Assembly: GCA_030549495.1 (NCBI GenBank) | Contig: JAUIRK010000993.1 | Span: 558,001 to 622,000, forward strand | Direction: 5' to 3' | Length of the DNA stretch: 64,000 nucleotides | Source: Nectonema munidae | Lineage: Eukaryota; Nematomorpha; Nectonematoida; Nectonematidae | Shown: one piece after another, positions 25,301-40,300 of the stretch | Position numbering within the stretch: the first letter of the stretch is position 1 | Layout: each line of letters begins with the position of its first letter | Made by a program: the position numbers and the translations under genes | Notes under the pieces: model-generated | Told to the model about the DNA's origin: nothing | Databases searched by the model: none | Seen by the model: the letters and a program-made list of their open reading frames with translations, nothing else

Positions 25301-28300
25301 TATTTATAAAATTAATGAATTACTCTTTAAAAAATTATTTTTCATAAGTGAATCAAAGTGAAAACAAGTGCTGCTTTCAAGCTAAAATTTTAATGGTAAT
25401 TCTGATGCATCGACTGGCATCTATATCACGCCTTTCAGAGAACTATAGATAACATTCGCTAATTTGACAGCATAAACTCTTTATGCTTGCAGAGCATTCG
25501 TAAGAAGTTAAATGTATACTACACAAAGGGTAACTAATTGTCGCAAAATAAGAAATTTTCAACAGATTTAAGCTGTTTTTAGATCAATTTAATCATTTTT
25601 TATATAAGCTATATAATAATTTATAGAATGTCTTAAAAGATGAAATATTGTTATCATAAATGCGTTAATCAAAAGTACAATTATAAATGTATCGCGAAAG
25701 GAGAGGGTCAGTCGCACCCCACTCCTGGACCCTGAATGTTGGGCGCTGAAACAATCAAAATAACTATTATTAGAATCAAAAAGAGAAATGACGTTTGAGC
25801 AATTATAAATCTAGATATTTCAGAAAAATGTTTTTTGGAATAAGAGGTCTTTAGTGAAAGATTAAATTATAATGCTATTTTTAAAATCCAGGCTCCTGGA
25901 GTGAGGTTTGAGCTTCCAAAGAAGAGGCTGGCTACGTTGCTGGTTTGCCTGCCATAAAGTCTATTTAAAGATTAAGTTTTTATAAGTAAAATCTTTTATA
26001 TTCTTCACTAAAATTTATTCATTTCCCCTAGTTTTTATGATGGTTGCCTTGTCTTTATAAATTTTGCCAAGTGAGTACATTCTTTTTTTTGGTTGTAGTA
26101 CGATATTGTTTTTCTTTTGTCTGTTTTTTTCTTTTAAATACTTTTTGTTATTTATCCCCTTTTTCTTAATTATAAATGAATACTTCACAAATGGATACAG
26201 ATCCTACCTTTAAACGTTTGAGAACTAATGATAATTTAGAACACTGTAAATTAATTGATAATTTAAAAAAAATTGAGAATTATTATCTTGAAAAAATATT
26301 AGCAGAAGATGTTAATCTTATTAAAAATATAATCTCTGATGTTAAAGACCTCTTAATCGATCACATGAATGAGACTATATCTAAAAAATTTGATAATGTT
26401 AGCAACCTTCCTAATTTAAGCTATGCCAATGTTGTTAAATCTTCTGAATATACCAAACCTAGTATTCTTAATTTGACCAATTCTGTTAAAATAAATACTA
26501 AAATTATAAAATCAGATAATGCTAAGATATCTGAAATTAAGAAAGACATACTTACTCATATAAAACCTAAAGATAAAGAACTACAGATAAAAAAAATCTT
26601 AGAGTAAATAATTATGGAACTGCTTTGATCAATGTTGAGAAAGGTGAAGACAAATTAACTGTGGTCAATATTTTAAAAGACAAGTATCAAATTTTGCCGT
26701 AAAAATAAATCTAAACCATAATTTTTAATTAAAAATATTTCTAAAGATATAAATAGAAATGAATTAACTAACTCAATCAATCATTGCAACTATAAAGATA
26801 CTAAACTAAGAGGCGTTAAACTCATTAAACTTGTAGAAACTAAAGATAAACTTAGCTAAGAAATTAGTTAAGAATAAACTTAATTATTGAACTTAATTCT
26901 CCTGAAGTTGCTGAATACTTGGCCAGGTCAGATACAATATTTTGTAGTTATATTGCTTTACCCTTTGAACTAAACATAATAAATATTAGACCTTGTAATA
27001 ATTGCGGTAAAACAGGCCACACGGAAATGTTTTGATTAGCAAAAAAATCTAAAATGCTTAAAATGCGCAATTCTTGGTCATGAATCAAAAGTGTCTAATT
27101 CTTAAGCACATGTCTGTTGTAACTGTAATGGTTTACATGTATTTAACGATAAAAGTTGTCCTATTCTAAAGAAAAAAACCGAGTATAACAAAATTTATTG
27201 CTACAATGCTTCAAATTTATATATCAAAAGTATAAATGACTCTGAAAATCATACAAAGAAAGTCTAAGGACGCTTTTAATAATCTTTCAATCTTTATTGA
27301 AAAATCTAAATATGACATTATATTAATTAACAAACCTTATCTGTATAATAATATGTTTCCTAACATTAATAATTATGATTACACTTTTGTATCTAAATCT
27401 TTACCTGCTCTTACTGCCATTGTATATAAAAAATGTTTAGATATATTTCTTCTTCATGAATATTCTAATGATTATATAACTACTATTCACTGTAAGTCTA
27501 AATCCACTAGTTTTATTTCCATTTGTTTTTATTTTCCTCCATATTTTAATTCATATATTAACCTCTTCTTTTCTCAGATCTTCAAAGATATTCCTTTTTA
27601 AAACATCTTGATTATTGGTGATATGAATGCCCGACACTCTTTATGGGATGTTAAAACCAATTCAAGAGGTAGTTATATGATAAAATTATTGAGAATAACC
27701 TTAATATAAGTGACTCAGTTAAAGATCCTCCCTTTATTAGCCTGAGAACAGACATCAATTTAAGTTCACATATTGATCCAACTTTATGTAGTGATGTAAT
27801 GAAATATTTCATACAAAGCATAAAATTTCATTGTATGATCATAAATTTATTGAAGTTCATGTTGATTTTGAACTAATTTCCGTTGAAAACAATTTTAGGA
27901 AAATTTTTAATACTAAAATCTTTACAGAAAACCTAAAATATGAGATTGATGAAAACTCGGATATTCTTAAAGATAAAATAATATATAATAGTTGTGAGAT
28001 TAAAGTATTTGCCGAAAAATTGACACAGTGTCTAATACGTGCTTCCAAAAGATCTTCCTTTTCAATCAAATGCAATAATAACTTTTGGTATCTCACTCTG
28101 CATCAACTTAGAAGTAAGCTTAGGTTTGCATACAAACAGTTCAAAAAAAGTAAAAATGAAAATGATTTGGAAATTTATTTTAACACTAAAAGATTTTACA
28201 GGAATAAAATAAATTTTTATAAGAAAGAACAATCTAAACGATTCTTAGATTTCGACAGAAACACTTTTTGGGAAACAAATTAATTCTATAACAAATCTCG

Positions 28301-31300
28301 AAACAGATCCTAAATATTTTATTTCACCAGATAACTCCTCTGCTACAATCTCATCTGACTCGATGAATATCATTAACCATTTCTTTTCAAATGTGTTAAT
28401 ATGTAATATAGAAAAACCTTTGTATAATCAGGAACATTGCCTTTTTGAAATTTCCTCTGAAGAACTTTATTTCTGTCTTAAAAATACTAGAAGAAAATCC
28501 GCTCCTGGTTATGATAAAATAACCTTCAACCTAATAAAACTTTCTCTCCCGATCATTGAATCCTTCCTTTTGAAACTATACAACTCCATCTTTAAATTCT
28601 CTTTCTTTCCAAATATTTTTAAATTGACGAAGTTGTCTTCTTAATCCCTAAACTTAATTCATTTAGTGGGAATACGGCATTAAAATATTTAAGAACAAGT
28701 TTTCGGACAAAATCAAAATTTGATAAGTGTTTATCAGGCGAATAATTAGCTCCAAAAGACGCAAAGTTTCTATTTTTAGAAATAGAAGAGAGTTTTTTTG
28801 ATAGAATAGTTTTTTCAATATATAAACTTGGGTAAGGAAAAAAAGACAATAAAATAATCATAGTTAGGAGTGGAAATGGCACATTTGAGTGCTTTTCTCA
28901 GAATAGCAAAGTAAAGGATCTCTAGTTTATAATACATGTATTTCTTGTATTTGAAGATAGTTCCTCAGGATGTATAGTTCCTCAGGATGTAATTCCATAA
29001 GTTAAGAATGGTAGAATTATACGCATGAGAAAAGTTTTAAAGAAAACAAAGTGGTTTGGCCAAGAGAAATCATTGATTGTTTTAATTTTTGAAAACTTTT
29101 GGAAACATTTAGACTGTATTGTTTCAAAGTGAAGGCTCCAATTAAGTCTAGAGGTGAAAAAGACTCTCAGATATTTGATAGATAAAAAAGGAGAAAAGTT
29201 AACATTACTGAAATAGAGGTTCAGGGCCGGATCTAGAAAAATGAAAGTCAAAGACATTTTGCAAATGTTTTTTAAATTTTTTGTAACAGGTCTCATTTAA
29301 TTTTAGGGGGGCGTACGTCGGCTCCGTTCCCCTCTAAATCCGCCTATGGGTTGGAACATTTTTTTTGTTTTTGTTGTTTTTGCTAAAGTTTACAAGAGCG
29401 CATTTTTGCAAGTTAATAGTTACATTTAGAATACATGCAAATAATTTAACTTCTTCAAGTAGTAGACTTATTTTAATTAGATTTTTAGTCGAACAAGGTC
29501 CTTCAATGGCAATGATACATCACTAACTAAAAAAATCTTTATTGTTATTCAAAAAATTTTGTTCGATATCATTAGTTTTCAATTTTTTATTATAACTAGA
29601 TTTACATAGCCATGTTTTTTTCATATCCTTCATTTTTATCTCAAAAGTCAAAATGGATTTTTTACTATACTTGTTAATTTTCATGAATACGAGTTCAAAT
29701 TATTTTGTTTTCTAAAAAATGTGTTTATTTAGTATTTATAACTGATTTATTTTCAATAAGTTAGATATTTGATTTAAAAGGCTAGAAATTTTAAGACATT
29801 GTCCACAAATTCGGGTTAAATTTTTATCAAACAGCAAATAAAATTTACTTAGAAATTATATGAACTTATATTAAGTCTTTCTAGTGAATTTTGTTTTTCT
29901 AAAATATTACAATTTTTGGCTTAGTTTTAACAATATAATTATATTTTTCTACAAAATTTGTTATACACACTTTTTTTTATTTTTAATTTGGAGAAAATTT
30001 TTATTATTTTCCATCTCAAAATTGAAGATTATTTAAAATTCAATGTTAAAAATATTTTATTTCTTCATTATTAGTTTAATGATTATTATCATTATTTCAT
30101 AATTATTATCATAATTATGATAATTTCTTCATTGTTTAAAGAGACCGCTTTTTCAGAAAATAAAATTTTTGAAAACATTCAGTATTTAAATTTTATATTT
30201 TCAAATTCATATTATTTTCACTAAATATTAATTTTAAGAATAAGTATTTTTAATACCCATTACTAAACTAAATTTTTAAAAATGCCAAACTTTTTTTAAG
30301 AGTTAATAACCTACCAAGTATGCATTCCCAAAAATCTGGATGGCAGAATAATAAAATTCAATACACTTCAAGCAGAAAAATCTTTAACGATTTGTAATCG
30401 AAAATCTTGAAAAAACCGAAGAAAACTCCATATTCCTAAGTACATCTGATATTAACTTTGAAATTCCTCCTTCAGATATCAGTATAAATGGAGCCATACT
30501 TTGAATCTATGTGAAAACGATGCTGCTGAATGCTTACCTGAAGCAATCACATTTTTTGAAACGGTTCTGTTTAGTTCTAGCCCTAAACGTTGGGAAATAC
30601 TCAAGGCACACACGGGTTGTTCTTTGAAAGGTATATCAGATACCCGATTGTCAGACAGCTAACAGCCAAAGCAATAAATCAAATAAATGCAGTTTTGAGA
30701 TACCTAAAATTTTCTTTTATACTGATGTGATCAGTGTGGTATAAAATTTGGCCTCAATAGATATTTGCAACAAAGTTATTCAAGCTCGTAATGCCACACT
30801 GGATGTAGAAGTCAAACATTAAAACTATTCTTGAAGAATTATTAGGGCTGAGAAATAATTAGAAAAAAAATTGGAATGAAGTTAAAAAAGTTGCTCTAAA
30901 TCTTGAGATAGAGATTAAGTTGAGATATGGGCGCGAGCCTGTGGATCGAAAAAGAACAAGGAAGTATGATTACAACTTCAGCTGATACCAATATGGCAGA
31001 AATGAATGATACAGATGATAGTCCAGAAGCTTATTTAAGGAAACTGTGCTTAATGTTTTAATTGATAATGTTGTTGCTGGATTGACTATTAGGTTTAATA
31101 CTGTTAAGAGATTGACCGAAAATTTTGATTTTCTTTGGAATTATAACTCAATCTCTGAGAATGAACTTGAGAAAAAAGGAACAAATTTAGCCGAATCAGT
31201 GCAGATCTTGATAGTAAAGAATTGATAGAAGAAATACATTTAAAAGTTGTAGATAAAGCTAATTTGCAAAAACCAAAGTTAAAGCCTTTAGAGTTGCTCA

Positions 31301-34300
31301 ATGTGATGAGAAATTACAAACTTTTCGAACTTTTTCCGAATGTTTGTATAAGCTTGAGATTGTTTTTGACTATTTCAGCTACAGTAGCATCTGATGAAAG
31401 ATCTTTTAGCAAGCTCAAATTGGTCAAGAATTATTTGCGGTCGACTATGTCTTAAACACTACTTGTTGATCTGGTGAGATTAAGTATTGAGTCTAGCATT
31501 GATAAAAAAAAACTGATTTTGATAGTGTAATTCGAAATTTTGCGAAAGAAAAGCTATTATTTGAATTTGGTTTTTTCTTTTTTATTTAATACTCTTCTAA
31601 ATTTAAATCTTCACCTTATTTGAAATTAGTTTTTTTGCCAATTTACTCGATACATGTGGGTATTGATATTTTTAATTTTTATACTAATCAATAAAAAATT
31701 ATTTTTTTAACAAATATGAATAAATCAACTTTTTTGAAATTCATAAGGGCCTTTGGGTAGTTTTGTTTCGCATCTCAAAAATTCTCTAAGAGGCCCTGAT
31801 GTTAGATGCCCCGCAAACAGCGCTGGAGAGCAAAAGTGTATCCTCTGGTAGTTAAGATCTTGCCTGCAAAGCAGTTTAAACAATTTCGTAGATAAGAGTC
31901 TAAAAAATTTATTTTTTAGTTATTATAAACTTATATTTCCCTGAGTTGCATTATAACCGCTTGGTAAAATCAAGTGAATCACTAAAAATTGACACATCTA
32001 CCAACCCTTATCTATAACCGATAATTCTTTGAAAAAACTTTAATCAAATGTTTCAATGAAATAAATAGACCTCGGTGGTTTAATGATGCAACTTACTCGA
32101 ATTGAAATTCATATGACTATTGTTCTATTCCAAGTCAAGGAGAGTTGTTTTAAAGAATTATTACTAATATAAATATATAGAAATTACAATAAAATCTTGT
32201 TGTTTCTTTAGAATACTACCTTATTTATACAAAATAAGACATCCCTTCATTACCTCTGCCACCCCCTCCCCCTCAAATGAATAAATCAAGGATATGTCCT
32301 AATTTAAACTTATATAACGAATGGTCTATTGTTGGAAGTAAACCGGATATGAATTGTATTATATCGATCACACAAACAAGCTAAAAATAATCTTCTTCTG
32401 CAGATAATTAAAGCTTTGTTGTAACACAAAGTATGTATGACAAATTTTCACATACGATTAGTAAAATAAAATTTATCAAAAGAATTTTAATAAATCGTAT
32501 ACTTTGTCGTACAAAAGAAAAATTATTGAAGATAATTATTTTAAGAATTAATACCATGAAGACGTTTTAGACAACTGAAAAAAAGATGCTCTTCGCTTTG
32601 TCTACACGATTCATGAAGTTGTTTTTTAGAAGTAGCCTAAATAAAAATAAATCCAAAATTCATCAGTAGGCAGAAAAATTAAGTTAGAAAATAAATAAAA
32701 CATTCAAAATTTAAAATGTTTATTTTCCTGGAACGCCCAAACCGGAAATCATAAAATCGTGCTTATTTTTGTAAAAAAACTCTAGAAATTATTTGTTCGT
32801 TTTTTGATAAACCGGTTTTCTGTTATTTCCAACGTATGTAGCCATGAATGATCTCCAAGCGTGTTAAAATTCTTCGGAATTCATGCTCCGTCTCTGCAGA
32901 CTTTTTGAGGACCATTGTTCTTAATTCATTAAACTGGCACGGCTCAATTTAGTTTATCCCACAGAAGTGAGTTAACTGTCTCTCTATGTCAGGTGCGCAC
33001 CAAACGGCGACCAAGAGAAAAAGTATAGCATACAATATTTAAAATCTTAAAGCAGTTCAAACAATTTCGTACATAAGAGTCTAATAATTTTATTTTTAGT
33101 TATTTTAAACTTTCTCATGCCTCTTCTGATATATACTTTACTCATATATATATTAGCTGGCTTAGGTATAATTACAATAATATCATAGTAGTATTAGTAC
33201 AAAAAACGTATTTATTTTCAACTATATTTTTTGTTTTGCAGATAAAATATTTTTGTAGTAAATAGTACAAAAATTTAAAATTTTGAATCTTAAATATTAA
33301 ATTAAAAAATATATTTTTGAGCTTGATATATTAAAAATCAATAACGATTTAAAAATAAGAGAAAATACGATTTTGACTAGAGTTATTCGTTTTTTTGCCT
33401 GGAAAATATTCAGTTCTCTTAAAATGTGCTTCAAATTTAACATGAATTTTTTCTTAAACATACTTAACAGATCTATATTTTGATACTTGCTTAAGAATAG
33501 CGCTAAGTAATTACAAATCTAAAATTGAAAATTTAGCTACAACTAATTTCCAGAATAAATCTTAAAAATTTAAAAATAATTTTTGGAATTTCTTTATTAA
33601 CTCATTTAAATGTTTGTGCATTTTGATATTTTTTTACAAAAAAATTGCTTTTGTTTTGATAATAAAGCGTAGGAACCTCTACTCTATACTATATGAGTTC
33701 GATCAATCAAGACTCGGACACCCACTAATTTTTAATAAGTTAAACTGTATTTCACCAATCTTAAATAATAATCGTTAGGTTATATATGTGTATGTAATAA
33801 TGGTTGGGGGGTTTATTTTGTTTAAATATATTTATTAACTAGATAAGAGTCATCTATTGACTGGCTCCAGAAAATAGCGGTACTATGTAAACCCATTTCT
33901 TAGCTGAAATGTCAAAACTGTAAATTATGAGAAACACGCAGAGAAGCATACTTTTCTATTTTCTACAAACTACAGGTTAATTTATCACCAAGAAACTATA
34001 ATACGCACAAATGGCCTGAGAGCCAAAGTATGCTAATAAATATGACGTGAGTGTATATTATATAAAAATCAAACTATATTTAAATAGCTGGAAATTTTTT
34101 CACATTAAGAAGAAAATAAAAAAGTAAAAATATTGATTTGTCAATTAGAAAGTAGAAACTATAATTATGAATATATTACTACATATAGGATATGTTGTGC
34201 AAACAAGCAATATATGTTCTCGTGTGTGTTAGTTTTTTGTACGAGTATACATTGAAGGTAGTAGTAAGTTAGTTATTACTATCTTCAATGTATAATTATC

Positions 34301-37300
34301 AATATAATTCAATCTATAGGAAGTCATCTTCAAAAGATTATGTTAGAGAGTCTTTGAATAAATGAACTAAAAATCTAATAAATATTCTTTGAAAAAGATA
34401 AGTAGAATATGAGTTTTTAAAAAGCTAACATTTTAATGATTAAAAAAACTTACTTTTGCACACCTTTCTAGACACCCTGGAGAGATTATGAGATTGCAAC
34501 ATTGTCTTCCTGGCCATCCCATTGCTTTATCAACAGCTGGAAAATGATGATGAATGTAATAATATGGGTAAAACAATTGGTTGTAAACAAATAAAGCACA
34601 CTAAGGAGGGCTGAGCAAATCAAATGCACTTAGCTAGAAGGGCGTAATATTTTATTTGAAATGCTATATATCATGAAAGAGAAATTAGAGAGAAAGAACG
34701 TAAAAATAAAATGCATATAATTTTAGGCGTAAAAAAATAAAAAGAAATATTCTAAGAATTATGAAAATTACAATTTTGATTTTTATTAACTTTAAATATT
34801 TTGGAATAATAGCTAGAAGAATTTGAGTTAGCTGAAACTTTACCATGGTGTAGCAAAGATTAAAAAATTGTATACAAAAAAATTAGTTAAAATATGTGTT
34901 ATAAAGAGACAAAATACCAGACAAGAAATTGGGACAATTTATTATAAAACAAAAAGATTTTGATTATACAAAAATAACAATAGAAATTATCACAACATAA
35001 TTGATTTAAATAAAACTAAAAATGCAACCAATAACACTAGGTTAAAAATTTTGACGTATTTTTTGTTTTATTATAATGTATTTATTTATTTATTTTATTT
35101 ATTTATTTATTTATTTTAAGAAAAAAGAATTATAAAAATAATCTGAAATATAAAAAGAAGGTGGAGCAAACCAATTAGGTTCTTGTCACACCAAAAAAAA
35201 ATTTTTTAACAACATATGTAAAAATAGATTGTTCAAAAACAAAACATTTCTGACAATGTATGGTACTTTAATGTATGGTATTTTGTGTTTTTTAATGATG
35301 TCTGATGTGCTAATTTTAAAAATGACGTTATTTTTTGTGTCTCCAATATTTATAAAAAAAATTACAGAAAGAAATTTTTTGCATTATTGTTTACAAAACT
35401 AAAAAACTCTGATTGATATTACGTCTTATGCGCGGATCTAGAAATAAATTAACCGTGTGATAACATTTTTTTAAATCAACTTAATGAAAAACCATTTATA
35501 TATTTATAAGTTTATTTTAAGTGTAGTTGATTTTTAGCAAAACACACCAACAGCTACTTTTGCTTGACATCTTAGGAAAACTTCTACCTCTTTCTGCATA
35601 AATTGTTAATATGCGGCTAGGATCCATGTGAGGTGATTAGGAGGGAGAGAAGTTTTTTGCTAGAGACAGGAGAACCGTACTTTACATTTTTGGGACACCA
35701 GCCTGAATGATTACTTTTCTGGCGATTCAGATTTTGCTACAAATAGGGTGCTTAATATATATATACCTTGTAATCCTGATAGGATTCTGAAGATCTCAAA
35801 GTTAGCGCATCAGTCCCATTTATACTCATTATATATGATAGCAGAAATGTTAACTTTATGTAGTCTTCTTTTAGTTTAACATAATAACCAATATGGATAG
35901 ATTGATATGTTGTTGTAAAGCAAAACAAACAGTCTTGAGATTCTTAAACCTTTTGGCGCACACTTAAAAAGTCTATAATGTGAAAATCTTTTCTGTCATG
36001 CTCAGTACTTTAGAGTTTAGACTGTTTAGACTTGTGTCCAACAATTTTTTTTACTTTGATGAAAATAAACTCCTGCTTTAGTAAGTTTTATATCATTCAC
36101 TACGTCATCGCTCCTATTAGTCTGGAAAATGAAGCTTTTGTTATAAGCTTCTTTTTTTTGTTCCAGTCAACATCATCATCCGAAATATCAGTGCCATAAA
36201 TAGATTTCAATGCTAAACATACTGAATTTGCAATTTATTGCCTACCCATATTCATTTTGTGGTTACTTATCCTTGTAGAGATATATGTCTTACAAGAACC
36301 ACAGATTACATGAGCAACCTAGATCTTATCCTGGTCTCTGATTTACACACAAAAATATTCATATGCGATTCAATATTTTGTACTTAAAATGTATTTTGTT
36401 TGCTTTGGGCCTATATATTCTACAATAAAATAATCAGTTTATAACTTATAGTGTCTTTTAGCCACAAAATGCAATGTTTGCTCAAAAATTGGATCAATCA
36501 AAAATGATAAAAAAAATATCTATGTTACAATAAAACAAATAGTACCATCGTATTCAGTGAACTTGATTTACATAAAAATAAACTGAAACATTTTTGTTAC
36601 AAAAAGATTTAAATAAAAATTAAGAAGGAAGATTTAAATCACAAGCAAATATTTTCGACAAAATTGCCTTATTTGAACTTTAAATGATTAATGGAAAATA
36701 ATGAGATTTTTTTTTATATTTTTTTTATTGTTTTCTATATTTTTCCATTTATCATTTTATAAATCTTGAAAAACAATTTTAAAAAGTTCCTCTTATGATT
36801 TTAATAAAATCTTTGATTATTGATTATATTTTTGAATGGACACACTAGTCAAATATCTTTTCAATAAAACTAAATGATTACAATGTTGTACTAATATAAG
36901 TTATAAATAATTGACCCAAAAAAAGAGAGGAAAAATTTACCCTAAAAATTGGAAAAAATTGACTTTTACTCAGAAAAAAATTGACTTTATTGACTTTTTA
37001 AAGTTTCATTGAATTGAACAACTATGAACACTTTAGAGAAAGTATTGAAAATTATTTCAAAGAATCCATAACTTTGTATTACTGATTTAAAATTCGATCA
37101 TTTTCAAGCAGTTTTATCAGTTTGGAAAAAGAGCTTTCTACTTCTAAAGTTAAAACTTGACAATTTTGTAATTAGGGATAAGTACTGCGAGAGATTTGAG
37201 AGTTTTCCATTTTCATGATTTTATTGATTTCATTTTATTTGAATCTATTTTCAAGATAACTTTTAACGCCACATTCGTTTAAATGAAATAATCTTGAAAC

Positions 37301-40300
37301 AAATAAAGGCATCTTCGACTGAAAAAGTCTCTATGTTGACTTTTTCCTACTAAATCAATGAATCGTGAATATTCTCTAATTATTATTTTTAGCAAGTTTT
37401 GACACATATGTTCTTTTTTTAACAATTTCTTGATATTTGGCAATAAAATTGCATCATCTTCATCATTAATTTCTTCACTGCTGAAGATTTTAATGAAAAT
37501 ATTTTGCTGCTTGCAACCAATTTGTTAATTTCGTTACAATTGGAACTGAAGTGTTGCCGATAGGTTTGAAAAGAGAACGTCTTTTTCTATTACTAATTTT
37601 GAATGATTTAATGCTGGTAATCTACAATTTTGCAGAATAACTTAACTTTTAAGGTTAACTTGTGTAAAAGATGTGAAAAACATGCAATGATAAAAAAGTT
37701 TGGGAATAAAATTACATTACTTCTGCAGCGGATATATCGTATATAACCGCGTTTGTCAACAAAAAAAATTTGTCTTACAATAAACTTCTTCATGTTTAAC
37801 CTCAGTCAGACAAACTTTACAGTAAAACCTTTTATTAGATGAAAAAAGCCAACTATTGTGGAAGTGTTGATACAAGGAAGAAATCTTGTATGTATCGCTT
37901 ATAACAATTTTAGGCACATTGAATCAAAATGTGTTAAATATAAAAATTTTGACCTAAACTCGAAAAATTGACTTTGAATGACTTAAAAATTTGAAATTAG
38001 TTCAAAATTTTTTAGACTAAACAAGTAAAGATCTTCAAAAAGTTTTTGCTAAACGGAAATAAAAGTTGACTTTAATGACTTTTACTCGCCCTGGTTATAA
38101 TATAGATAGATCAACAAGAACACGTTAAAAAATAATTTAAAACCCTTTTAAATTTACAATAAAATTTAACTATGTAAGTTTTCCAATAACAATATTTTTA
38201 CAATTAAATTTATGATAGAAAATAATATTATATGCTTTTGAAAAAAACAAATATATATACATAAAGGGGGCAAGAGAAAATCTGGATGCCCCGCCCTCCC
38301 CTAGCGAACGCCCATGCCTACAAATATACTTATTTTAATCGTTAAAAAATAAATATGTCGATTTTAATACTGTAAAGTATTTTAGTTCATGCAAATCAGA
38401 AGATTTTGACTAACCCTTATTGAATTCCATTCGAAGTTCGTATTAGTCTGCGTTCTTTTACAGGAACAATAACATAAAATGGTTTAATTTCGCGAAGTAT
38501 GGTTTCAAAACCAACTTATGCATTATGGTTCAAAATTAAACTATTTTTACATGTTGAGACTTATTATTCGAATTGGAGTTATATTTAATTTTATATATGA
38601 AAGATTTCAAATGTCGTAAATGATCAATTTTTTTATAAAAATTAATATAAAAAAATTTAAAACTTAGGAATTTAAGATCACTATATTTAATTTCGGGAAA
38701 ATGTCTTACTTTACTATAAAATTTAACTTAACAACGTTGCCCTTACATATGGGCGGAGAGACGGGGAGCAGTGGGCGATACTTTCTTTGGGCGGAAAATA
38801 TTAAAAAATCCTCAATTGTTACAAATAAGAAAAAAAACTTTTAAAATTTGATATCAATTCTAATGGAAATGAATTTTTAGGGTGTCATTGATACATTTTG
38901 TCATATACCTGAAACTTGTCATTCATTTTGTAAGATTATTCTTCAAAAATGGTATTTGAAGCAAAGCTTGGGGTAAGAGCGTCGCTTAAATTTTGCGCTG
39001 GGACGCCGCTTAGGCATGAAAGGCTGCCTAATATTCATATTTAATTGAATATATAGAAAAATAAAGAGATTAGAATTTTTTATTAAAAAAATATAATATT
39101 AAAATTTTTACAGACTTCTTCACTCAATATGATAACTAATAATAATAATCCATCATGCATTTCATTTACTGATTAAAATTACTGAATGAATAGAAACTGG
39201 TATTATAAATTTTTCATTTAATTTATTCCATTGTTATTCAATTATTATTATTATTATTATTATTATCCAAAAGTCATTCTTGTATATTATAGTATTTTTT
39301 ATATTTAAAAAAATTGAATTGTCTTCTTTTGTAACAATAGCTATAGTTTTGCCTTACTAATTCTTTTAATAAATTAATTATTTTAATTATTTCATAGAAT
39401 AGGAAATGCTGAATAATACTCGAACCGGTTTTGACAAATTTTCTCCAATCTAGCATTATTATGATTCTTAAAAAATATGAATATACATTTACAAAGAGAA
39501 AATAAGTTGAAACTCTGGAATTTAGCCAAAATCGAAATTTAAATCATGAAAAAAAGAAAATCATTACTGAATTAACACAAGATTTGTCCAATATTTGACA
39601 CAAATAGGGCATTTATTATATATAATAAAAACATTAAAAATACCTCTGAGAGTTTTATTCATGCAATTCCAAAATGTGCTCTAAAAAAAGTTTATAAAAT
39701 ATAAAAATTATGATAAAAAACAGAGCCAGACAAAATTCCAAGTTCGCGTCGACCGAAAGTCGGGGAAAAAATTAATCATTTTCCTAAAGTAGGAAGAAAA
39801 TAACTAAAAATACAGATTTTTTCCTACAAAGTTATAAAAAATACAGATTTTTCCAACAAAATAAGGAAAAATACAATTTCCTTCCTACTAAAATTTTTTT
39901 TTCCTACATAATGACCAGATATTTAAAATTAATTTATTTTAAAATAAATGTAACTCCATAGGAACTGTTTTCGGACAATTTATATATATGTATATATATT
40001 CACTTCTGAATAACTGGTTAAAAAAATAATCACTTTTATGAACGGTCAAGGAAAAAAATAAGCAAATTTGGATTTTATTTACTCCTACAAAAAAATAAAC
40101 AAAATGAAAAAAGATATTCAAAATTTTATCATAAATTTAAAGAGTACCTTCCGCTATTAAAATTGTAGAGCTTAAAATCTACCCTGTCAATCAAAAAGAC
40201 TTTAAATCTATTGTCATGGGCTCTTTATAAAAGTTCATTATTAATGTAAGCACAATAGTGACATAATTGTTATCCTATTTAATTTTGTTTATAAATTTAA

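Larger units (their letters stand above)
26176..29221 (+). mobile_element. Jockey/I-type LINE: ORF1, EN, RT, with the RT end inverted
   Basis: Non-LTR element distinct from the one at 3.5 kb. ORF1 (26176-26607 and on in other frames) ends in three zinc knuckles at about 26990-27175: CNNCGKTGH, KCLKCAILGH and CCNCNGLHVFNDKSC. The first has a stop (TGA) where its last Cys is expected. EN (27206-27700) shows LIIGDMNARHSLWD. RT begins 27831-28690 with RRKSAPGYDKITFNLIK and VVFLIPKLN. From about 28700 the + strand stops making sense; the RT C-terminal part, KYLRVFFTSRLNWSLHFET and ILPFLTYGI, is on the minus strand at 28982-29221. Numerous frameshifts and stops. Confidence 0.8.
23370..32554. other. 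RECK intron with paired MITEs, LINE and hAT
   Basis: 9.2-kb intron. Named elements are at 24049-24596, 24898-25230, 26176-29221 and 29222-31798. 23370-24040 is AT-rich and unclassified. 25690-25960 has GC-richer patches (CGCACCCCACTCCTGG, GGCTCCTGGAGTGAGG) that may be worn MITE ends. 31800-32554 holds nothing recognised. Confidence 0.7.
34537..39643. other. RECK intron with a decayed hAT
   Basis: 5.1-kb intron. Contains a (TTTA)n run at 35077-35120, an unclassified coding remnant near 36000-36330, the decayed hAT at 36945-38093 and an (ATT)n run at 39240-39268. 38740-39030 has worn GC-richer patches (GGGCGGAGAGACGGGG, GGACGCCGCTTAGG). Confidence 0.7.

Noticed and set aside
29222-31798. 8-bp target duplication for the ZMYM1-like hAT
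   Set aside because: The flanking 8-mers (TAGAGGTT and ATGTTAGA) do not match, so the boundaries are left as probable only.
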